A stretch of DNA of 64,000 nucleotides from Lachnospiraceae bacterium (GTDB lineage Bacteria > Bacillota > Clostridia > Lachnospirales > Lachnospiraceae). Numbering within the stretch: position 1 is the stretch's first letter; each line of letters begins with the position of its first letter. This document shows, one piece after another, positions 25,937-34,468 of this stretch. The notes under the pieces were generated by a model. The model saw only the letters and a list, made by a program, of their open reading frames with translations. It ran no database searches and had not been told where the DNA came from. A program made the translations under genes and the position numbers. Location of the stretch: contig JAGBOC010000019.1 in NCBI GenBank assembly GCA_017634065.1, forward strand, positions 1 to 64,000, given 5' to 3'.

Positions 25937-26629
25937 ATGATTTACAATAAGTCTTGGGAAAACTTTATTAATAAAAGTATTCATTTTCAAAAGATGGTAG
26001 ATTTTGTTGAAAATGAAAGGGACATCTGCCCACTTAAAGAGAATGTTTTCAGATTTTTAAATACTGACCTTAAAAATATTAAGTGTGTCATACTTGGGAT
26101 GGATCCTTATAAGTCAACTTATATAAAAGATGGTATCAAAAGACCAGTTGCGACGGGTAGAGCATTTGAAGTTGAAAATGTAGAGAGATTTATAGATAAG
26201 TATAAAGAAAAATCACTTGCTACTATATTTAAATCACTTTGCTATTATAAGTTTGGAAAAGTATATACTATGGATGAGTTGCGAGATGATAAGATCTTAT
26301 CTAAACTTAAATATATAAGAGTTAAAGAATGGTTTGACGATATGGAAAAAAATGGTGTATTATTCTTAAATGCTGTTTTAACTACTAAAATAGGTAAGAC
26401 TGGAAGCCACATCGCAGTTTGGACTGATTTTATGGATGAACTCTTAAAGTTTATAGATTCGTATAGAAAACCAATGTGGCTTATATGGGGAAATGTAGCA
26501 TTAAATAGAGTTAATGAGATAGTGGATAGTGAGAATATAATTTATTCTTGTCACCCAGCAAGTAGGGTCAATAATGATTTCATAGAGAATTGTAGTTTCA
26601 AAAAAGTTAAAGATATAAACTGGTTTTAG
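25937..26629 (+). CDS. Uracil-DNA glycosylase-like protein with divergent motifs
   Basis: This 230-residue protein has the family-1 UDG fold pattern. The water-activating motif GQDPYH appears as GMDPYKS, keeping the catalytic aspartate but replacing Gln and His. The beta-zipper LLLN motif is FLNAVLT, and the HPSPLS leucine-loop motif is HPASRV, keeping the His. These changes may alter base specificity, so uracil removal is inferred rather than certain. No other UDG is in the window. It starts one base after recO and is followed by a riboflavin-type transporter, so the operon is a mixed housekeeping run. Confidence 0.75.
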   Translation: MIYNKSWENFINKSIHFQKMVDFVENERDICPLKENVFRFLNTDLKNIKCVILGMDPYKSTYIKDGIKRPVATGRAFEVENVERFIDKYKEKSLATIFKSLCYYKFGKVYTMDELRDDKILSKLKYIRVKEWFDDMEKNGVLFLNAVLTTKIGKTGSHIAVWTDFMDELLKFIDSYRKPMWLIWGNVALNRVNEIVDSENIIYSCHPASRVNNDFIENCSFKKVKDINWF

Positions 26630-26637
26630 GAGGAACT

Positions 26638-27234
26638 ATGGATAAGAACATAAAGCGAATAGCAATAATAGCACTTCTTTCAGCAATAAGCGCAGTACTT
26701 ATGTATTTTGATTTTCCGCTTCCAATAGCACCCGCATTTATGAAAATGGATTTGTCAGAACTTCCAGTTATAATAGGTGGGTTTGTACTTGGACCTATCG
26801 AGTGTATCGCGATAGCTATTGTAAAAGTTTTAATTAAATTTGTCCTTAAAGGCACATCAACAATGTTTTTAGGGGAACTCGCTAATATCATAGGTAGTAT
26901 TTCTTATGCACTTCCTGCAAGTATTATCTATAAAATGTTAAAGACAAAAAAAAGGGCAAAGTTTGGACTTGCACTTGGAGTTATCTTGTCAAGTATACTC
27001 TGCACACTTTGTAATGCGATATTCATTTTCCCAATATATATAAATGTCTTTAATATGAGTGAAGAAGCCATAATAAAAATGTGTAATGCAATTTTACCAT
27101 TTGTAGATAGTATGCCAAAAGTGTATTTGTTATCAGTATTCCCTTTTAATATTATAAAGTTCACTATAACTTCTATAATAACTTATTTATTTTATAAGCA
27201 TATTTCAAAGCCAATAAAAAACATATTGAAGTAA
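26638..27234 (+). CDS. ECF transporter S component, RibU-like
   Basis: This 198-residue protein with six hydrophobic helices is the substrate-binding subunit of an energy-coupling-factor importer. The N-terminal helix has the ALLSAISAVLMYFD pattern, and the MKMDLSELPVIIGGFVLGP block matches riboflavin-specific RibU proteins. The shared EcfA/T ATPase module is not in the window. AGGAGG six bases before the ATG fixes the start. No FMN riboswitch precedes it. It lies inside the operon, not far upstream of apbE and rnf, whose products need flavins. It overlaps miaB by one base. Confidence 0.82.
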   Translation: MDKNIKRIAIIALLSAISAVLMYFDFPLPIAPAFMKMDLSELPVIIGGFVLGPIECIAIAIVKVLIKFVLKGTSTMFLGELANIIGSISYALPASIIYKMLKTKKRAKFGLALGVILSSILCTLCNAIFIFPIYINVFNMSEEAIIKMCNAILPFVDSMPKVYLLSVFPFNIIKFTITSIITYLFYKHISKPIKNILK

Positions 27235-28589
27235 TGGATGATAAGAAATTAAAAACTTATAAAGTAGTGACCTTTGGTTGTCAGATGAATGCAAGAGATA
27301 GTGAGAAACTTGCAGGAGTCTTGGAACAAAAAGGTTATACTGAAATTATGGATGAAAATCTTGCAGACATAGTAATCTTCAATACTTGTACAGTTAGAGA
27401 AAATGCAAATCAAAGACTTTATGGACATATCGGTCAATTAAAAAAATCTTATCTTGCAAATAAAAATAAGATTATAGGTATCTGTGGATGTATGATGCAG
27501 GAAAAAGATGAAGTAGAGAAGATAAAAGAAAAGTATCCACAGGTTAAACTGATTTTCGGGACACATAATATCGGTGAGTTCTCGAAACTTCTTGATGAAG
27601 TAATTGATACTGGTAAGAAAGTAATCAGAGTTTATGATAAAGCAGATGAAATTGAAAAAAGGATGCCTGTAAAAAGAGTTTACGATTTCAAATGTGGAAT
27701 TAATATAATGTTCGGCTGTAACAATTTCTGCACCTATTGTATAGTGCCTTATGTAAGAGGAAGAGAAAGAAGCCGTGATGTAGATAGTATAATAGAAGAA
27801 ATTAAATCTGTAGTAAAAGAAAATGTCATAGAAGTAATGCTTCTCGGTCAAAATGTCAATTCGTATAAAGGAAAAGCAAGTGACAAATATAAGTTTCGAA
27901 ATAATGAGAATGTGACATTCCCAGAACTTTTAAATGAAGTTGCCAAAATAGATGGACTAAAAAGGATTAGATTTATGACATCTCATCCTAAAGATTTATC
28001 AGATGAACTTATAGAAGTAATTAAGAATAATGAAAATATTTGCAGACATATACATCTTCCAGTACAGTCTGGTTCAAACAATATATTAAAGTCAATGAAT
28101 CGCTGTTACACAAGAGAAAGTTATATAGATATAGTAAAAAAGATTAGGGACAATATTTCAGACATAAGTATCACAACTGATATTATAGTAGGATTTCCAG
28201 GGGAGACAGAAGAAGATTTTAGTGAGACACTATCACTTATCAATGAGATTTCATATGATGCAGTATTTACTTTTGAATATTCTAAAAGAACTGGTACTAA
28301 AGCATCACTTATGGAAAATCAAGTTGAAGAAGGGGTTGTGAAAGAAAGATTTAAGAGACTACTAAAAGCTGTCGAAGATAATTCTGGTAAGAATGTAGAA
28401 AAATATGTGGGAAGAGTAATGAATGCATTAGTTGAAGGACAAGATAAGATATCAGGAAAACTTACTGGAAGATTGTCAAATAACTACTTGGTGCACTTTG
28501 ATGGTGAGAATGATCTTATAGGAAAGATTATAAACTTAAAACTCACTAGGAACTGCAAGTTTTATTTTGAAGGAGAGATAGCAGAATAG
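27234..28589 (+). CDS. miaB: tRNA-2-methylthio-N6-dimethylallyladenosine synthase
   Basis: This radical-SAM methylthiotransferase of 451 residues adds the 2-methylthio group at A37 of tRNAs. The N-terminal domain binds its second cluster through C16 (GCQMN), C52 (NTCTVRENA) and C86 (CGCMMQ). The radical SAM motif is C162, C166 and C169 in GCNNFCTYCIVPYVRG, and the C-terminal TRAM domain ends with the GRLSNNYLVHF region. RGRERSR after the cluster and LPVQSGSN are characteristic. Its ATG uses the last base of the preceding stop codon. Confidence 0.96.
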   Translation: MDDKKLKTYKVVTFGCQMNARDSEKLAGVLEQKGYTEIMDENLADIVIFNTCTVRENANQRLYGHIGQLKKSYLANKNKIIGICGCMMQEKDEVEKIKEKYPQVKLIFGTHNIGEFSKLLDEVIDTGKKVIRVYDKADEIEKRMPVKRVYDFKCGINIMFGCNNFCTYCIVPYVRGRERSRDVDSIIEEIKSVVKENVIEVMLLGQNVNSYKGKASDKYKFRNNENVTFPELLNEVAKIDGLKRIRFMTSHPKDLSDELIEVIKNNENICRHIHLPVQSGSNNILKSMNRCYTRESYIDIVKKIRDNISDISITTDIIVGFPGETEEDFSETLSLINEISYDAVFTFEYSKRTGTKASLMENQVEEGVVKERFKRLLKAVEDNSGKNVEKYVGRVMNALVEGQDKISGKLTGRLSNNYLVHFDGENDLIGKIINLKLTRNCKFYFEGEIAE

Positions 28590-28607
28590 ATTATAAATAT
28601 TTAATAT

Positions 28608-31064
28608 ATGGAAATCATTGATTTAAAAACTGAAGAAAAAGAAAATATGTCTCCGATGATGAGACAGTATTTAGATACAGTGGAAAAATATAAAGACTGT
28701 ATAATATTTTTTCGTGTCGGTGATTTTTATGAAACTTTTTTTGAACAGGCAAGGCTCGTTAGCAGGTCTCTCAATCTAGTTCTTACTGGCAAAGACTGTG
28801 GGATGAAAGAAAAGGCACCAATGTGTGGAGTGCCATATCATGCTGTAGACATCTATATGTCAAAGCTTGTGAAGCTTGGATATAAGGTTGCGATAGCAGA
28901 ACAGGTAGAAGACCCTAAACTTGCAAAGGGTTTAGTTAAAAGAGATGTGACTAAAGTCATAACACCAGGTACAGTTTTAGCAGAAGAGTATCTTGAAGAA
29001 AAAATCAATAATTTTATATTATCAATATTTTACTCATCTGGAAAGTATGGAATTGCAATGCTTGATTTTTCTACTGGCGATTTTATGATTAGTAATGTAA
29101 GTGATGACAAAGTAGTGTATGATTTATTTGCTAAATATGAGCCAAAAGAAATCTTGGTAAATAAAAATGTGATGAACTCTGGTGTCAATTTATCTGAAAT
29201 AAGAGATAAGTATGAACTTGCAGTAACTATAATAGATGATAGCATATTTGATTATAACAATTTAAAAAATAGTGAATATGAGTTACTAAATAAGTTACTT
29301 AAAAATGTAGAGAACTATAAAGAGATACAAAATACAAATGCAGTACTTGCAAGTATCGCAGTGTATTATTATGTCCGTGAAAATCAAAAAAATGAACTTT
29401 CGCACATTGAAAGTATAGAATACATAAGCAATAACTCATATATGTATCTTGATTCAGCAACGATTAAAAATCTTGAGCTGACAGAAAGTTTGCAAAATAA
29501 AGATAGAAAAGGAACCTTGCTTAATGTTTTGGATGAGACAAGAACAGCAATGGGCGGAAGGCTTCTTAGGAGAATTATTGAAGAGCCACTTAAAGATAAA
29601 GAGTTAATATTATATAGACAAAATGCGGTTAAAGGATTTATAGAGAGACAGATTGATCTTGCAGAGATGCGCGAGTATCTTGGCGCGATTTATGATTTAG
29701 AAAGAATTGTGGCAAGAATAGATATGAAACATGCAAATGCAAAAGATTTAATCGCATTTAAAAACTCTATATATGTAATGCCATATCTTAAAGGACTTTT
29801 GCAGACATTTAATTCTGATTTTTGTAGAGAAACTTTTGAGAGATTTGATACATTAAAAGATTTATTTATGCTAATTGATGAGAGTATAGTTGATGACCCT
29901 CCATATCTTATGCATGATGGCAATATAATTAAAGATGGATTTAATGCTGAAATAGATAAGTATAGAGAAAGTAAAAAGAATGGTAAAAATTGGCTTCTTG
30001 AACTTGAGCAAAGAGAAAGAGAAAAAACAGGAATTAAAAATCTAAAAATCAAGTATAGTCGTGTGTCTGGATATTTATTTGAAATAACAAACTCATATAA
30101 AGGAGATGTCCCTGATTACTTTATAAGAAAGCAGACACTTACAAATGCTGAAAGATATACTACGAAAGAATTAAATGACTTGCAAAGTATTATTCTAAGT
30201 GCTGAAGATAGATTAGGCAATCTTGAATATGAAGTATTTCAAGAAGTGAGAGAAAAGATTGCTGGAGAAACTTTGAGAATAAAGAATGTTGCATCTGACA
30301 TAGCACTAATTGATGTGCTTGGCAATTTTGCTTATGTCGCAACTGAAAATAAATATACTTGTCCCGAAGTAAATGATGATGGTATAATAAAAATAGTTAA
30401 TGGAAGACATCCGGTTATTGAGAAACTAAGTAATATAGAAGAGTTTATCTCAAATGATACTAATCTTGATAATGAGAATTATATTGATATCATAACTGGA
30501 CCTAATATGGCAGGAAAGTCGACTTATATGAGGCAGGTTGCTCTTATAGCACTTATGACACATATAGGCTCTTTTGTACCAGCTGAATCAGCAAATATCT
30601 GCATACTTGATAGAATATTTACAAGAGTTGGGGCAAGTGATGATTTGACACGAGGGAAGTCTACATTTATGGTAGAAATGAGTGAAGTGTCAAATATTAT
30701 AAATAATGCAACTTCCAAATCGCTTATCATACTTGATGAGATAGGAAGAGGAACAAGTACTTATGATGGGCTTTCGATTGCCTGGTCTGTGGTAGAATAC
30801 ATAAGTGATAAGATAAAGGCGAAGACTCTTTTTGCTACACATTATCATGAGCTTACAGAACTTGAAGGAAAAGTCAAAGGAGTTAATAATTTCAATGTAG
30901 CGGTAATTGAAAATGATGATGATATTAAGTTCTTAAGAAAAATAGTTAGGGGTTCTGCTAAAAAAAGTTATGGTATAGCCGTAGCAAAATTGGCAGGTTT
31001 GCCAGAAGTAGTGACTGAAAGAGCGAATATGCATCTAAATAACTTAATTAAGAAAACGGAGTAG
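28608..31064 (+). CDS. mutS: DNA mismatch repair protein MutS
   Basis: This 818-residue mismatch-recognition ATPase has domain I with the mismatch-binding FYETFFEQA (GDFYETF) motif, so it is the repair type MutS1. The ATPase carries GPNMAGKST at 631-639, DEIGRGTSTYDG and the FATHYHEL histidine-loop segment. It is shorter than E. coli MutS and ends soon after the helix-turn-helix, so the C-terminal tetramerisation tail is minimal. The ATG at 28608 has no ribosome site; an ATG at 28647 is an alternative that begins at MSPMMRQY. The partner mutL lies about 30 kb downstream. Confidence 0.95.
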   Translation: MEIIDLKTEEKENMSPMMRQYLDTVEKYKDCIIFFRVGDFYETFFEQARLVSRSLNLVLTGKDCGMKEKAPMCGVPYHAVDIYMSKLVKLGYKVAIAEQVEDPKLAKGLVKRDVTKVITPGTVLAEEYLEEKINNFILSIFYSSGKYGIAMLDFSTGDFMISNVSDDKVVYDLFAKYEPKEILVNKNVMNSGVNLSEIRDKYELAVTIIDDSIFDYNNLKNSEYELLNKLLKNVENYKEIQNTNAVLASIAVYYYVRENQKNELSHIESIEYISNNSYMYLDSATIKNLELTESLQNKDRKGTLLNVLDETRTAMGGRLLRRIIEEPLKDKELILYRQNAVKGFIERQIDLAEMREYLGAIYDLERIVARIDMKHANAKDLIAFKNSIYVMPYLKGLLQTFNSDFCRETFERFDTLKDLFMLIDESIVDDPPYLMHDGNIIKDGFNAEIDKYRESKKNGKNWLLELEQREREKTGIKNLKIKYSRVSGYLFEITNSYKGDVPDYFIRKQTLTNAERYTTKELNDLQSIILSAEDRLGNLEYEVFQEVREKIAGETLRIKNVASDIALIDVLGNFAYVATENKYTCPEVNDDGIIKIVNGRHPVIEKLSNIEEFISNDTNLDNENYIDIITGPNMAGKSTYMRQVALIALMTHIGSFVPAESANICILDRIFTRVGASDDLTRGKSTFMVEMSEVSNIINNATSKSLIILDEIGRGTSTYDGLSIAWSVVEYISDKIKAKTLFATHYHELTELEGKVKGVNNFNVAVIENDDDIKFLRKIVRGSAKKSYGIAVAKLAGLPEVVTERANMHLNNLIKKTE

Positions 31065-31066
31065 TT

Positions 31067-32149
31067 ATGAAAAAAGTATTTATTTTATTTTTAGTTGCAG
31101 TAGAGATACTTACTAGCGCAGCGTGTAGTGTAAGAAGAAGGACAAGGTCAAATTATGCTTCTGAAGAGAAGCCAAGTCAATATGCATTTGAAGCATTTGA
31201 CACCCAGTGTTCTATAAGTCTCTATGGTATCAATAATGATGAGATATCAGAAACATTTTTTGGAGATATAAAAACTCTCATTGAGAATTATGAAAATGTT
31301 TTCTCTAAAACAAAAGAGGGTAGTGAAATATATGAGATAAATCATAGAGTTGGTGACTCTGTTATGATTTGTAATGAGACAGCAGATTTATTTCAGATAG
31401 CAGAGAGTTTGTATCTTTGGTCAAATAATAAGTTTGATATAAGTTCAGGAACACTCATTGACTTGTGGGACGTGAAGAATAGGAAAACTCTTCCAAGTCT
31501 TGCAGAGATTAATGAGGCAAGAAAGCACATAGGTAATTTTAATTATACTATTGAGAGAGATGTTGACCCAGAATCTTTTCGTTGCAATAGAATCACATTT
31601 CACGGAGATAGATTGACGCAGTATGATTTAGGAGGTCTTATAAAAGGTTATTGTTGCAATGCCATAAAAGAGATGCTTGAAAATAATGACATAATTACAG
31701 CAAGTATAATAAATCTTGGTGGGAATGTACTTTGCACAGGAGAAGTTGATGGAAGAGCAGGTGGTGCATTTAGAGTTGGCATTTTCAAACCATTTTCTGG
31801 AAATGAAATCATAGACACAGTTGAAGTTAAAAATAGAAATGTCATAACAAGTGGAAATTATCAGAGATATTTTAAAGTTGATGGTGATGATAGAGTGTAT
31901 CACCATATCATTGACCCATCTATAGGATATCCAACTGACAATGGCATAGACTCTGTTACAATAATTTCTGAAAATGGATTGCTCGGTGATTATTTATCTA
32001 CAGCATGTATGTTAATTGGCTTTGAGCAGAGTAAAGAACTTATAGATTTTGCTTCAAAAGAGTTCAACGATAAAAATATTCAAGCTACTTTTGTCTATTC
32101 AGATGGGAAAGTAGAAAAGTATCCTAAAAAAGTTGATACAACAAAATAA
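31067..32149 (+). CDS. apbE: FAD:protein FMN transferase ApbE, lipoprotein
   Basis: This 360-residue lipoprotein attaches FMN to threonines of membrane flavoproteins outside the cell membrane. The signal peptide ends in SAAC with the acylated C20. ApbE motifs include FEAFDTQCSIS near the N-terminus, the DLGGLIKGYCCNAI loop (usually GG-KGYA), NLGGNVL, and HHIIDPSIGYP with the catalytic metal ligand region. Rnf subunits D and G, encoded 3.7 kb downstream, carry the acceptor threonine motif, so they are the likely targets. The gene starts two bases after mutS. Confidence 0.93.
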   Translation: MKKVFILFLVAVEILTSAACSVRRRTRSNYASEEKPSQYAFEAFDTQCSISLYGINNDEISETFFGDIKTLIENYENVFSKTKEGSEIYEINHRVGDSVMICNETADLFQIAESLYLWSNNKFDISSGTLIDLWDVKNRKTLPSLAEINEARKHIGNFNYTIERDVDPESFRCNRITFHGDRLTQYDLGGLIKGYCCNAIKEMLENNDIITASIINLGGNVLCTGEVDGRAGGAFRVGIFKPFSGNEIIDTVEVKNRNVITSGNYQRYFKVDGDDRVYHHIIDPSIGYPTDNGIDSVTIISENGLLGDYLSTACMLIGFEQSKELIDFASKEFNDKNIQATFVYSDGKVEKYPKKVDTTK

Positions 32150-32151
32150 TT

Positions 32152-32814
32152 ATGAGACTTATTTTTGCTACAAATAATAAACATAAGTTTAGTGAAATAG
32201 TCGAAATCCTTGGTGAAAAATACAAGGATTTTGTTTTTTTGATGTCTGATTTAGGTGTCTTTGTAGACCCAGAGGAAAAGGGAGAGACATTTAAGGAAAA
32301 TGCTCATATAAAATCTATGTCTTTATATGATGAGATGAAAAAAAGAAACTTACTTATGAATGGCGACTTTATAATTTCTGATGATACAGGACTTTGTATT
32401 GACTATCTAAATGGTGAGCCTGGCATATATTCAGCAAGGTTTCTTGGTCCAAATGTAAGTCAAGATGAGAAGAATGAGAAAATACTTGAACTTATGAAGG
32501 ATGTTCAAAATGATGAGAGAAAAGCGTATTTTATTACTATCTTATCTGTGATTGAGATAGACGATGCAAGTCAAAGTAAAATCACAGAGCATTTCTTTGA
32601 AGGAAGAGTAGATGGCTACATAGCAAAGAAGATTGAAAAAATAGGTGGATTTGGATACGACCCTATCTTTGCAGTTGGAAGTCCAGATGATATGGAAAAA
32701 GGTTTTGTAAAAACATATTCAAATATAGGGGCTACTGAAAAGAATAAGATAAGTCATAGAGCAAGAGCACTGTCTAATTTCGTGCATTATCTTGAAAAAA
32801 CACACAATATATAG
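32152..32814 (+). CDS. rdgB: XTP/dITP diphosphatase (RdgB/HAM1)
   Basis: This 220-residue house-cleaning enzyme hydrolyses non-canonical purine triphosphates such as XTP and dITP. It starts with the phosphate-binding FATNNKHKFSE motif and has SDDTGLCIDYLNGEPGIYSARF, GFGYDPIF and the final SHRARAL motif. All are diagnostic. It starts two bases after apbE and ends the long run that began with the mltG-like gene. The last 23 bases contain a promoter for nrdR. Confidence 0.95.
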   Translation: MRLIFATNNKHKFSEIVEILGEKYKDFVFLMSDLGVFVDPEEKGETFKENAHIKSMSLYDEMKKRNLLMNGDFIISDDTGLCIDYLNGEPGIYSARFLGPNVSQDEKNEKILELMKDVQNDERKAYFITILSVIEIDDASQSKITEHFFEGRVDGYIAKKIEKIGGFGYDPIFAVGSPDDMEKGFVKTYSNIGATEKNKISHRARALSNFVHYLEKTHNI

Positions 32815-32820
32815 TAAAAT
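32792..32820 (+). promoter_or_regulatory. Promoter of nrdR, inside the end of rdgB
   Basis: TTGAAA (32792-32797) and TAAAAT (32815-32820) with a 17-base spacer overlap the rdgB stop codon. The nrdR ATG is 34 bases downstream with AGGAGG in between. Confidence 0.6.
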
Positions 32821-32854
32821 GTACTCTAAATGTGCAATCAGGAGGAACATTATT

Positions 32855-33316
32855 ATGATGTGCCCATTTTGCAAAGCCTATGACACGAAAGTAATAGATT
32901 CTCGTAGAAATGAAGACTATTCAGTTAGAAGAAGAAGAGAATGCTTAAAATGTAAGAAAAGATTTACTACTTATGAAAGAATAGAAACATCTCCTATTTT
33001 AGTTGTAAAAAAGGACTCAACAAGAGAACCATTTAGCAAAGAAAAATTGAGAAAAGGGGTTTTGTATTCTTGTATTAAAAGACCAATTTCTTCAAAGGTT
33101 ATTGATAAACTGGTTGATGAGGTAGAGAAAGAGATTTCATTAAGAGATGAGCCAGAGATAAAGAGCATAGAGATAGGAGAGCTTGTCTTAAAGAAACTTA
33201 AAAAAATAGATGATATTGCCTATATCAGATTTGCATCAGTATATAGAGAGTTTAAGGAAATAGAGAGCTTTAATGCTGAAGTAGAAAAAATTAAGCCAAG
33301 TAAGAAAAAGAAGTAA
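32855..33316 (+). CDS. nrdR: Transcriptional repressor NrdR
   Basis: This 153-residue repressor senses ATP/dATP and controls ribonucleotide reductase genes. The zinc ribbon uses C3, C6, C30 and C33 (MCPFC...CLKC), followed by the RRRRECLKCKKRFTTYERIE segment and an ATP-cone domain beginning at VVKKDSTREPFSKEKL. AGGAGG nine bases before the ATG at 32855 supports this start; a longer frame reaching 32792 is rejected. No ribonucleotide reductase gene is in the window. A phosphate-binding-loop protein follows. Confidence 0.95.
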   Translation: MMCPFCKAYDTKVIDSRRNEDYSVRRRRECLKCKKRFTTYERIETSPILVVKKDSTREPFSKEKLRKGVLYSCIKRPISSKVIDKLVDEVEKEISLRDEPEIKSIEIGELVLKKLKKIDDIAYIRFASVYREFKEIESFNAEVEKIKPSKKKK

Positions 33317-33322
33317 CTTTAT

Positions 33323-33862
33323 ATGGAAACGATATATTTAACAGGTTATCACGGAGTTGGGAAGACAATCATTGGTAAGCTTCTTGCTTCAAGAAAGGAC
33401 TTAAAATATTTAGACACGGAGTTAGATATTGAAGAGCAAGAGAAAAGTAGTACTGAAGAAATCAAAAACAAGAAAGGCATAGACCAATATAATAGTTTAG
33501 AAAAATATATTTTGAAGTATAAAATAAACCAGGGAATGATTGTGTCACTATCTTCAGAGATACCAAAGGATGAAGAAAATAGACATCTCATAAAGACAAG
33601 TGGCAGAGTGATATATTTAAGAGCAAAGCCAGATACTATTTTTAGTAACATAAGTAATGATTTGACAAAAAAATCAAGACTAAATAGTAATCTTTCGGTC
33701 TTAACTATAGAAAAAGAATTAAATGAACTTAAACCATATTATGAAGAGTTGACTAATTATGCTATTGATATAGATAATAAAAAACTTAGTGATGTGTTTA
33801 AGGAAGCACTGGCAATCTACAATTATGTGAATAAAGTAAAATGTCATATATTTATCAAATAA
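33323..33862 (+). CDS. Shikimate-kinase-like P-loop protein, degenerate
   Basis: This 179-residue protein has the shikimate kinase fold pattern. The Walker A motif is GYHGVGKT (residues 8-15), and LDTELDIEEQE corresponds to the DTD motif. The conserved GGG of shikimate kinases is replaced by VSLSSEIPK, and the SRLNSNLS segment stands at the lid RPLL position. Losing the glycine triad that binds shikimate suggests another substrate or loss of activity. No aromatic-pathway gene lies nearby; the neighbours are nrdR and efp. The assignment is by pattern only. Confidence 0.55.
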   Translation: METIYLTGYHGVGKTIIGKLLASRKDLKYLDTELDIEEQEKSSTEEIKNKKGIDQYNSLEKYILKYKINQGMIVSLSSEIPKDEENRHLIKTSGRVIYLRAKPDTIFSNISNDLTKKSRLNSNLSVLTIEKELNELKPYYEELTNYAIDIDNKKLSDVFKEALAIYNYVNKVKCHIFIK

Positions 33863-33879
33863 AATAATGGGAGGAAACA

Positions 33880-34434
33880 ATGATATCAGCAGGAGAGTTT
33901 AAAAATGGTTTGACACTTGAAATTGAGGGACAGGTGTGCCAGATTATGGAGTTTCAACATGTGAAACCAGGAAAAGGTGCGGCATTTGTGAGAACTAAAC
34001 TTCGTGACATTATAAATGGAGGAGTCATAGAAAAAACTTTTAGACCTACTGAAAAGTTTAATCAAGCAGTTATTGATAGAGTTGATATGCAGTACCTTTA
34101 TAATGATGGGATGTATAACTTTATGAATAATAATACTTATGAGCAAATTGCTTTATCACCTGAACAAGTAGGTGATGTAATGAAATTTGTAAAAGAGAAT
34201 GAAACTTGTAAAGTAATGTTTTATAATGGTAAGGTTTTCAGTGTAGAGCCACCACTTAAGGTCACACTTGAAGTTACTGATACAGAGCCAGGCATCAAGG
34301 GAGATACACAGACAGGTGCTATGAAACCAGCTACTGTTGAGACAGGTGCAACTGTAATGGTACCACTCTTTATAGACAAAGGTGAAAAAATAATTGTTTC
34401 TACGGAAACAGGTAAATATGAATCAAGAGCATAG
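33880..34434 (+). CDS. efp: Elongation factor P
   Basis: EF-P (184 residues) rescues ribosomes stalled on polyproline. It is the usual three-barrel protein, beginning [22 protein letters not shown]. The domain I loop PGKGAAF carries the modifiable K32, and the C-terminal domain has [23 protein letters not shown]. No modification enzyme gene (epmA/B or ymfI) is next to it. GGGAGG precedes the ATG. Its stop codon lies inside the terminator stem. Confidence 0.97.
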   Translation: MISAGEFKNGLTLEIEGQVCQIMEFQHVKPGKGAAFVRTKLRDIINGGVIEKTFRPTEKFNQAVIDRVDMQYLYNDGMYNFMNNNTYEQIALSPEQVGDVMKFVKENETCKVMFYNGKVFSVEPPLKVTLEVTDTEPGIKGDTQTGAMKPATVETGATVMVPLFIDKGEKIIVSTETGKYESRA

Positions 34435-34455
34435 TTTGCTTATGCTCTTTTTTTT
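34425..34455 (+). terminator. Rho-independent terminator after efp
   Basis: AAGAGCATA (34425-34433) pairs with TATGCTCTT (34441-34449), followed by six more T residues. It precedes the rnfC ribosome site AAAGGAG by a few bases. Confidence 0.85.
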
Positions 34456-34468
34456 GAAAGGAGAATAA

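Noticed and set aside
32792..32854. Upstream extension of nrdR
   Set aside because: The extension covers the nrdR promoter; NrdR proteins start M-x-C-P-F-C, which fits the ATG at 32855 after AGGAGG.
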